A stretch of DNA of 6,250 bases from CAZXMB01 sp964641715 (GTDB lineage Bacteria > Desulfobacterota > BSN033 > UBA1163): NCBI GenBank assembly GCA_964641715.1, contig CAZXMB010000174.1, forward strand, positions 1-6,250, read 5' to 3'. Below the pieces are notes generated by a model. The model was not told the DNA's origin. It did not search any database and saw only the letters and a list, made by a program, of their open reading frames with translations. Positions within the stretch are counted from its first letter, which is position 1, and the number at the start of each line of letters is the position of its first letter. Made by a program: the position numbers and the translations under genes. This document shows, piece by piece, positions 1 to 4,808 of the stretch.

Positions 1-20
1 CCTGGAGGAAGTGAAAAGAG

Positions 21-50
21 TTGACATCATCATTTTGAAAATGGTATACA
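21..50 (+). promoter_or_regulatory. Putative sigma70-type promoter for the operon
   Basis: A perfect TTGACA (-35) lies at 21-26. A TATACA (-10-like) hexamer lies at 45-50, with an 18-bp spacer. A second reading, TACAAT at 47-52, is closer to the TATAAT consensus but leaves a 20-bp spacer. The 94 start codon lies about 40 bases downstream, after an AT-rich leader with no strong Shine-Dalgarno sequence. The promoter would drive the regulator gene and probably the genes behind it. Seen: the hexamers and spacing. Inferred: that they are used. Confidence 0.55.
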
Positions 51-63
51 ATATTGTATTAAA
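42..63. promoter_or_regulatory. Palindromic operator overlapping the -10, probable GntR/FCD binding site
   Basis: Positions 46-59 read ATACAATATTGTAT, a perfect 14-bp palindrome. The flanks (TGGT to the left, TAAA to the right) extend it only weakly. It covers the -10 element of the putative promoter and lies 34 bases before the start of a GntR/FCD regulator gene. FCD-type regulators bind as dimers to short, often AT-rich palindromes and many repress their own operon. The position fits autorepression relieved by an effector. Binding by this regulator is inference. Confidence 0.5.
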
Positions 64-93
64 TTTTCTTCATTTTAGAAAAAGTAAAGTATC

Positions 94-750
94 ATGTCAA
101 GTATTAATTCAATCCGTATTTCCAATGAGATTGAGGAGGCTATTCTCTCGGGCCATTTCAAACCAAGAGAGCGTCTGATCGAAATGGATCTCATCTCGAG
201 ATTCGGGATCAGCCGTACGGTGATCCGGGAGGCCCTGAAGAGGTTGGAGGCAAAAGGACTGGTCAGGGCAATTCCCTATCGTGGGGTATTGGTCGCAGAC
301 CTTACCCTTGAGGAAATTGAAGAGATTTATTTTGTTCGAAGCGAGCTGGAAAAAATTGCAGCCCGGCTCGTGATCAAGAATATTACCCGGAAAGAGGTGC
401 AGGAATTAAAAAAATTCTCCAAAGAGGTGGAGACACATCTCCGTCGAAAGACGCACCAGATGATCGAGAAGGATTCCGAATTTCACCGGATGATCTTCAA
501 GACCAGTCGAAATAGATACCTCCATGACATGATCGATTTCCTACGAACCAAAGCCCATATTGTCCGATATAATGCATGGTCGCTTCCTCACCGAATCGAA
601 GAATCCATCCTTGAACATCGAGAGATGATCAGGGCCATTGAAAATAGAGACCTCAACCAATTCGAGAAACTTATCATTAAACATCTCACCTTCTCTAAAA
701 ATAGCTATATGTCCCAATTAAAGGGGATGACGGTGGCGATGAACAGGTGA
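94..750 (+). CDS. GntR family transcriptional regulator, FCD (FadR-like) subfamily
   Basis: This is a 218-residue cytoplasmic DNA-binding regulator, the usual length for the FCD subfamily. Residues 7-70 form the winged-helix GntR domain. Its recognition region is SRFGISRTVIREALKRLE (35-52) and its wing is around PYRGVLVADL (61-70). Residues about 73-200 form the all-helical FCD effector domain. D127, H131, H175 and H197 match the Asp/His set that binds a metal and a carboxylate effector in this domain. The ATG at 94 gives the full N-terminal helix, although no strong ribosome binding site precedes it. The stop overlaps the ribosome binding site of the dehydrogenase gene, so the two are probably co-translated. 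A palindrome over its promoter suggests autoregulation. The effector is not deducible, but an organic acid handled by the following genes is the natural guess. Confidence 0.93.
   Translation: MSSINSIRISNEIEEAILSGHFKPRERLIEMDLISRFGISRTVIREALKRLEAKGLVRAIPYRGVLVADLTLEEIEEIYFVRSELEKIAARLVIKNITRKEVQELKKFSKEVETHLRRKTHQMIEKDSEFHRMIFKTSRNRYLHDMIDFLRTKAHIVRYNAWSLPHRIEESILEHREMIRAIENRDLNQFEKLIIKHLTFSKNSYMSQLKGMTVAMNR
745..750 (+). promoter_or_regulatory. Ribosome binding site supporting the ATG start at 756
   Basis: AGGTGA at 745-750 sits five bases before the ATG at 756 and contains the TGA stop of the regulator gene. It favours 756 over the in-frame GTG at 747, which would add MIG to the protein and has only a weak GGTGG upstream. 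Confidence 0.5.
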
Positions 751-755
751 TCGGC

Positions 756-1730
756 ATGGATCAATTTAAGTTTTTACTCTATGAGGATATGCATGAAATG
801 GGGAAATCACTTTTGAGGAGGAAGGGGGAGGTCCTTTTTGCGAGGTCCTTTGAGGAGAACTCCCTGATCGATGAGGTCAGGGAGGTGGATGGGATCATTG
901 TCCGGGCTAATGGGAAGGTGACTCGGAAGTTGATGGAGGCCGCTCCGAAGCTGAAGGTCATTGGAAGGCATGGGGTCGGAATGGAGAATATTGATCTGGA
1001 GGCAGCGACGGAGAAGGGAATATGGGTGGTCAACACACCGGATGCCAATGACATCTCGGTGGCCGAGCACTTTTTCGGGCTGGCCCTGATGCTTTCAAAG
1101 ATGCTGAGAAAAGGAGAAAGGGCATTTCGCGAAGAGGGAAGATGGGAAGCCCGCTATCAGTACATCGGCAATGAACTCCACGGAAAAACACTCGGCATCC
1201 TGGGCTTCGGGAGGATCGGTAAAGCAATAGGCCGAATTGGCTATAAAGGTTTTGACATGAAGGTTCTATATTATGATGCGCTACGGTTTGGGGAGGTGGA
1301 GAAAGAGATCGGGGCCATCAAGCTAAGCCTGGAGGAGGTGATGTCCCAATCCGATTATATCTCCATCAATCTCCCGATGCTGCCTGCTACCAAAGGGCTT
1401 CTCAAGGAGAGGGAGTTCGGTTTGATGAAACCTTCAGCCTACATCATCAATCTCGCCAGAGGACCGATATGGGAAGAAAAATCGCTCTATAGAGTTCTGA
1501 AAGAGGGGAGAATTGCTGGAGCCGCCTCTGATGTCTACGAAGTGGAACCGGCTACAAAAGACCATCCTCTTCTCTCCCTGGATAATTTTATCGGGACACC
1601 TCACATGGCGGCTCACACGGAGGAGGCTTTGAAGAGGATGAGCCTGGTGGCTGAGGATGTGCTCAGGGTTCTGGAAGGAAAGTCTCCGATCCATCCCGTG
1701 AACCAACCCAGATTGGTTAAAAATAAATAG
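756..1730 (+). CDS. NAD-dependent D-2-hydroxyacid dehydrogenase (SerA-like, no ACT domain)
   Basis: This is a cytoplasmic oxidoreductase that interconverts a D-2-hydroxyacid and its 2-oxoacid. It has 324 residues from the ATG at 756, or 327 if the GTG at 747 is used. The Rossmann motif G150-x-G152-xx-G155 (LGFGRIG) and the acidic D174 after the next beta strand point to NAD rather than NADP. The catalytic Arg-Glu-His set is R235 (in NLARGPI), E264 (in YEVEP) and H283 (in GTPHMAAH). The R-to-E spacing of 29 equals that of E. coli SerA. The length matches the short form without the C-terminal ACT domain of feedback-regulated phosphoglycerate dehydrogenases, so a catabolic role is plausible. After the arginine, the usual VDE stretch reads WEE. 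Phosphoglycerate dehydrogenase, hydroxypyruvate reductase or another 2-hydroxyacid specificity cannot be separated by eye. Its place between a regulator and a 2-oxoacid oxidoreductase suggests that it supplies the 2-oxoacid. Confidence 0.88.
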   Translation: MDQFKFLLYEDMHEMGKSLLRRKGEVLFARSFEENSLIDEVREVDGIIVRANGKVTRKLMEAAPKLKVIGRHGVGMENIDLEAATEKGIWVVNTPDANDISVAEHFFGLALMLSKMLRKGERAFREEGRWEARYQYIGNELHGKTLGILGFGRIGKAIGRIGYKGFDMKVLYYDALRFGEVEKEIGAIKLSLEEVMSQSDYISINLPMLPATKGLLKEREFGLMKPSAYIINLARGPIWEEKSLYRVLKEGRIAGAASDVYEVEPATKDHPLLSLDNFIGTPHMAAHTEEALKRMSLVAEDVLRVLEGKSPIHPVNQPRLVKNK

Positions 1731-1741
1731 TAATAGTCCAA

Positions 1742-1883
1742 AGGTAACGACAATGATGCCCGTTTCGTCAGTCGGTTACGTTAATCGTCTTAAAACCTTA
1801 CCCTTACCCCTTGACGCTAAACGATACGGGCTTCGTAACCGTTACCGTTTTACCCTAAGAAACTATTTTCGTAGCCATAACCC
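1742..1883. repeat. Degenerate low-complexity intergenic repeat with inverted segments
   Basis: This fills most of the 182-bp gap between the dehydrogenase and ferredoxin genes and is richer in C and T than the genes around it. Variants of GGTAACG/GGTTACG recur on both strands. CGGTTACG (1773-1780) pairs with CGTAACCG (1834-1841), GGTAACG (1743-1749) with CGTTACC (1840-1846), and ATCGT (1784-1788) with ACGAT (1821-1825). TTACCC occurs twice in tandem at 1798-1809 and again at 1850-1855, with TAACCC at 1878-1883. No convincing promoter or T-tailed terminator was seen. It resembles the GTAACGGTAACG-type intergenic repeats I associate with some Desulfobacterota genomes; that link is from memory. 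It could also be the eroded remnant of a small mobile element or a processing hairpin. Confidence 0.5.
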
Positions 1884-1897
1884 TGACAAAGGACCAC

Positions 1898-1906
1898 GGA
1901 AGGAGA
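1898..1906 (+). promoter_or_regulatory. Strong ribosome binding site supporting a TTG start at 1913
   Basis: GGAAGGAGA at 1898-1906 contains AGGAG ending at 1905, seven bases before the TTG at 1913. No ATG or GTG lies in frame before the first cysteine motif of the ferredoxin, so TTG is the supported start. Confidence 0.65.
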
Positions 1907-1912
1907 ATCAAA

Positions 1913-2152
1913 TTGAAGACCTTACGAATTTATGATGAGTTGTGCAAGGGCTCGGAGGAATGCGGGATTTGCCTTTATGTCTGTAAGGAGGAGGTCTTCA
2001 GGCCTTCCGAGGCGTTGAATCAGAAGGGTTACAGGCCACCGGTGGTGGTTCATGAGGAGCAATGTACCCGTTGTGGAAACTGCATGATCTTCTGTCCGGA
2101 TATGGCAGTCGTCGTTACGGTGAGAAGACCGACAAAGGGAGCAGAAGAATGA
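1913..2152 (+). CDS. korD: 2x[4Fe-4S] ferredoxin-like delta subunit of a 2-oxoacid:ferredoxin oxidoreductase
   Basis: This 79-residue protein would carry electrons from the catalytic subunits to external ferredoxin. Two cysteine motifs are visible: C11-x5-C17-x2-C20-x3-C24 and C51-x2-C54-x2-C57-x3-C61-P. By the usual ferredoxin pattern, the first three cysteines of each motif plus the last of the other would hold one [4Fe-4S] cluster each. The first motif is unusual: the common CxxC opening is stretched to C-x5-C, and C24 is followed by Lys rather than Pro. The TTG start rests on the strong ribosome binding site just upstream. The stop overlaps the alpha-subunit ATG in an ATGA arrangement, which ties it to the complex. 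The symbol follows Kor/Vor naming; substrate specificity is unknown. Confidence 0.88.
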   Translation: MKTLRIYDELCKGSEECGICLYVCKEEVFRPSEALNQKGYRPPVVVHEEQCTRCGNCMIFCPDMAVVVTVRRPTKGAEE

Positions 2153-3303
2153 ACAACCACCGAGTTCGAGCGGGAAGGTACTTCATGATGGGAAACGTGG
2201 CCTGTGCAGAGGGGGCCGTGGCTGCGGGATGTGAATTTGCGGCAGGCTACCCGATCACCCCTGCCACAGAGATTGCCAACACCCTGGCAGAGAGACTCCC
2301 CCAGGTAGGAGGGGCCTTCTTCCAGATGGAAGATGAGATCAGCTCCATTGCCGCTGTGATCGGGGCCTCATGGACGGGGAAGAAGTCGATGACCGTAACC
2401 TCAGGGCCGGGGATCAGTCTGATGCTGGAGAATATCGGGTTTGCGGTCGGTGTGGAAACGCCCTGTGTGATCGTCAATGTCCAGAGAGGGGCTCCTACGA
2501 CAGGGATGCCAACGGTAGGTGTCCAGGGCGATATGGTTCAGGCAAGGAGAGGTTCTCATGGGGATTATGAGATCATCGGCCTCTGCCCCTGCTCCCCCCA
2601 GGAGATGTTCGATCATACGGTCATCGCCTTCAATTACGCCGAGAGATACCGGACTCCTGTCTTCATCCTCTCGGATGCCTTCGTGGGGCATATGCGAGAA
2701 GAGGTGATCATCCCCGAGCCTGAAAAGATCAAGACGGAATACCGAAAGATCCCTGAACCTGGGACCGACCCTCAAAAGATCAGGGGTTTTCTCGATGAGG
2801 ATGTGGCTCCCATGCCGATCTTCGGAAAGGGATTTAAGGCCCACGTCACCAGTTCCTGCCACGACGAATATGGAAAGCGAAATCTGATCGACATCTCCGC
2901 ACTGGACAACTTCATCCGGAAGTTGAGCAACAAAATCCTGAAGCATAAAGAGGAGATTACTCTCGTGGAACAAGATTACGAAGGCGCGGAGGTCGTCCTC
3001 GTCTCCTATGGCGCTGTGGCCAGGGCAGCCGCCACGGCGGCATCACTGGCCAGAAGGAATGGACTCCCTGTGGGGACGCTCCGGCTGATTACGGTCTGGC
3101 CCTTCCCGGGGGAAGAGATCGGGAAGATGGCGAAAAAGGCCAGACAGATCATCGTTCTGGAAAATAACCTTGGTCAGGTTTATCCCTATATTAAAGCGGA
3201 GGCAGCCCGTTTTGCAGAGGTCTCCTTTCTCCCTCCGAAACTCGTCGGGGAGATTCCGGATCCGGAGGATATCTTAAAGAAGATTCGGGAGGTTATGAAA
3301 TGA
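2149..3303 (+). CDS. korA: 2-oxoacid:ferredoxin oxidoreductase, alpha subunit (KorA/VorA type)
   Basis: This is the pyrimidine-binding and transketolase C-terminal half of a thiamine diphosphate enzyme that converts a 2-oxoacid and CoA to acyl-CoA and CO2 while reducing ferredoxin. It has 384 residues from the ATG at 2149, which overlaps the ferredoxin stop and follows an AAAGGGAG site. The family signature YPITPATE covers Y34-E41. The segment MEDEISSIAA (60-69) places E63 where the thiamine-activating glutamate is expected. TSGPGISLMLENIGFA is the typical follow-on motif. A domain II segment (EVVLVSYGAVARAAA) and a C-terminal region ending in EDILKKI complete the architecture. There is no fused gamma domain, and gamma is a separate gene downstream. 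The longer in-frame start at 2062 would lie inside the ferredoxin gene and is not supported. 2-Oxoglutarate, branched-chain or other 2-oxoacids are all possible substrates. Confidence 0.93.
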   Translation: MNNHRVRAGRYFMMGNVACAEGAVAAGCEFAAGYPITPATEIANTLAERLPQVGGAFFQMEDEISSIAAVIGASWTGKKSMTVTSGPGISLMLENIGFAVGVETPCVIVNVQRGAPTTGMPTVGVQGDMVQARRGSHGDYEIIGLCPCSPQEMFDHTVIAFNYAERYRTPVFILSDAFVGHMREEVIIPEPEKIKTEYRKIPEPGTDPQKIRGFLDEDVAPMPIFGKGFKAHVTSSCHDEYGKRNLIDISALDNFIRKLSNKILKHKEEITLVEQDYEGAEVVLVSYGAVARAAATAASLARRNGLPVGTLRLITVWPFPGEEIGKMAKKARQIIVLENNLGQVYPYIKAEAARFAEVSFLPPKLVGEIPDPEDILKKIREVMK

Positions 3304-4163
3304 GCGAACTCATCCATCCTCTTCACCGGTTTATCAGGCCTTCGGTCACACACACGACGTTCTGTCCGGGTTGCGGAGACGGGACGATCGCCCAGAGCAT
3401 TTTACGTGCCATTGATGGTCTGAACATGGGCATGGATGATTTTGTCTTTGTCTCAGGAATTGGTTGTGCCGCCTGGATTCCCAGTCCGCTTTTCAATGCC
3501 GATGTCCTCCACACCACCCATGGCAGGCCGATCGCCTTTGCCTTTGGGATCAAGATGGGCCTTCCCGAGAAGAAGGTGATGGTGGTAAGCGGGGACGGCG
3601 ATCTGGTCGCCATCGGCGGAAATCACCTGATCCAGAATGCCCGGCGGAACATCGAGATGGTGGTCATCTGCGTCAATAATGGAATCTATGGAATGACCGG
3701 CGGACAGGCGGCCCCGACCACCCCCATGGGAGTGAAAACGACCACTACCCCTTACGGGACATTTGAGAATTTCTTTGAGGATATTGCCGGGTTGGTCGCT
3801 GCCGCAGGGGCGTCCTTCGTCGCCCGCTGGACCACAGCCCATCCGAGACAGCTTACCGCCTCGATCAAAAAAGCGATCCGGAAAAAGGGGTTTGCCTTCA
3901 TTGAAGTTCTCACCCAGTGCCCGATTCAATTCGGGAGAAAGATGGGAGTAGGGAATGCGGTTCAGATGCTTGAGGATTACAAAAAGAGATCGATCTCCGT
4001 CCAAGAGGGGAAAAAATTTTCCCGTGAAGAATTAAATGGCCGAATTGTTATTGGAGAGATTGTAGACCTGGATAAGCCTGAGATGGTGGAAGAGGTAACG
4101 AGAATAAAGATGAGGGCAATGAAAGGTGAGGGGAAGGCCATCGATCGAGGCGCAAAGGGATAG
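3300..4163 (+). CDS. korB: 2-oxoacid:ferredoxin oxidoreductase, beta subunit (thiamine diphosphate binding)
   Basis: This 287-residue subunit binds thiamine diphosphate, Mg and the proximal [4Fe-4S] cluster. The thiamine motif starts at G98-D99-G100-D101 and ends at N126-N127, followed by GIYGMTGGQ (128-136) and an APTTPMG segment typical of KorB. Four cysteines fit the known cluster pattern: C22 and C25 in FCPGCGDG, C56 in GIGCAAW and C207 in QCPIQFGR. It starts in an ATGA overlap with the alpha-subunit stop and has CGGGAGG seven bases upstream. The C-terminal 70 or so residues are more variable, as usual for the family. All expected cofactor residues are present, so the enzyme should be active. 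Its substrate cannot be read from these motifs. Confidence 0.94.
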   Translation: MSELIHPLHRFIRPSVTHTTFCPGCGDGTIAQSILRAIDGLNMGMDDFVFVSGIGCAAWIPSPLFNADVLHTTHGRPIAFAFGIKMGLPEKKVMVVSGDGDLVAIGGNHLIQNARRNIEMVVICVNNGIYGMTGGQAAPTTPMGVKTTTTPYGTFENFFEDIAGLVAAAGASFVARWTTAHPRQLTASIKKAIRKKGFAFIEVLTQCPIQFGRKMGVGNAVQMLEDYKKRSISVQEGKKFSREELNGRIVIGEIVDLDKPEMVEEVTRIKMRAMKGEGKAIDRGAKG

Positions 4164-4190
4164 GGACGAAACCCAGAAGGGGAAGGGAGA

Positions 4191-4724
4191 ATGGGTCGCA
4201 CAGAGATACTCATCGGTGGGATAGGAGGTCAGGGGGTTGTCTTGTCAGGAATCTTATTGGGGACAGCCGCTACCCTCTATGACGGAAAACAGGCCGTTCA
4301 AACCCAATCCTACAGCTCGGAGTTGAGGGGAGGGTCAGCCAGGGCAGAGGTGATCATTTCGGAGGAATGCGTTACCGATCCGGAGGTGAGGAGGCCAGAT
4401 ATCCTCATCCTCATGGCGGAGGATGCGGTCGGAAGATACCTGGGCAAAATCAAACCCCACGGGCTTCTGGTGATCGATTCAGATTTAGTCAAAGGAGCCA
4501 AATCAGGAGAGTATGAAATTCTCTCTGTTCCTGCCACGAGCATTGCGGATAAGGAGATGGGAAATATCGTTACGGCGAACTTGATCATCCTGGGTGCCCT
4601 GATCAAAAAAACAGGTCTCCTCTCTGTGGAATCGATGGAAAAGGCTATCGAGGTGAGTGTTCCGAAGAAGGCGATCGCGTTGAACCTCAACGCCTTTCGA
4701 AGAGGACTTGAACTTCAACCTTGA
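4191..4724 (+). CDS. korC: 2-oxoacid:ferredoxin oxidoreductase, gamma subunit (KorC type)
   Basis: This 177-residue subunit has the pyruvate/ketoacid oxidoreductase catalytic (gamma) domain, about the normal free-standing length. The start motif GGIGGQGVVLSG (9-20) and the segment SYSSELRGGSARAE (40-53) are family hallmarks; the latter is SYGPE-RGG in many relatives. TANLIILGAL near the C-terminus is also typical. By homology it helps form the CoA-binding side of the complex. A purine-rich AAGGGGAAGGGAGA lies directly before the ATG, and only 27 bases separate it from the beta subunit. The stop codon touches the start of an AT-rich repeat, and the last residues (ELQP) give no sign of truncation. 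Confidence 0.92.
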   Translation: MGRTEILIGGIGGQGVVLSGILLGTAATLYDGKQAVQTQSYSSELRGGSARAEVIISEECVTDPEVRRPDILILMAEDAVGRYLGKIKPHGLLVIDSDLVKGAKSGEYEILSVPATSIADKEMGNIVTANLIILGALIKKTGLLSVESMEKAIEVSVPKKAIALNLNAFRRGLELQP

Positions 4725-4790
4725 TTTCAGATTTGAGATTTTAGATTTGCAATTTTTCAATCGAAAATCGGCAATCGTAAATCTAAAATT
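4725..4790. repeat. AT-rich dispersed-type repeat with an 11-bp inverted pair and 14-bp periodicity
   Basis: Directly after the gamma-subunit stop, ATTTTAGATTT (4738-4748) pairs perfectly with AAATCTAAAAT (4779-4789) across a 30-bp middle. Each half also repeats every 14 bp: TTTCAGATTTGAGA/TTTTAGATTTGCAA (4725-4752) and CAATCGAAAATCGG/CAATCGTAAATCTA (4758-4785), each pair matching at 11 of 14 bases. Read on the minus strand it encodes a run containing IADFRLKN, a false peptide I recognise from many bacterial draft genomes as the translation of an abundant intergenic repeat. There is no T-tract after the stem, so it is not a standard terminator. It ends just before the ribosome binding site of the last gene. 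Confidence 0.65.
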
Positions 4791-4808
4791 TATGGAGGGG
4801 AGGAAACG

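Noticed and set aside
1811..1840. TTGACG at 1811-1816 considered as a -35 for an internal promoter before the ferredoxin
   Set aside because: No TATAAT-like hexamer lies 16-18 bases downstream; the sequence there is CGTAACC-like.
1773..1883. Short repeats in the spacer considered as a CRISPR remnant
   Set aside because: Repeat units are only 6-8 bases, occur on both strands and are irregularly spaced. There are no 25-35-base repeats with uniform spacers.
1753..1935. 60-codon open frame in the spacer, running into the ferredoxin gene
   Set aside because: Its peptide is a low-complexity Arg/Tyr/Asn-rich string (such as LRNRYRF) that comes from the GTTACC-type repeat. It has no ribosome binding site and overlaps the well-supported ferredoxin start.
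2062..2148. Upstream in-frame start extending the alpha subunit by 29 residues
   Set aside because: The extension lies inside the ferredoxin gene in another frame, does not resemble the family N-terminus, and the ATG at 2149 has a good ribosome binding site and ATGA coupling.
2401..2973. Antisense open frame of 190 codons opposite the alpha subunit
   Set aside because: No domain, no ribosome binding site, and complete overlap with a confidently assigned gene.
4738..4795. Inverted repeat after the gamma subunit considered as a terminator
   Set aside because: The 11-bp stem has only two G/C pairs, the loop is 30 bases and no T-tract follows, so intrinsic termination is unlikely.
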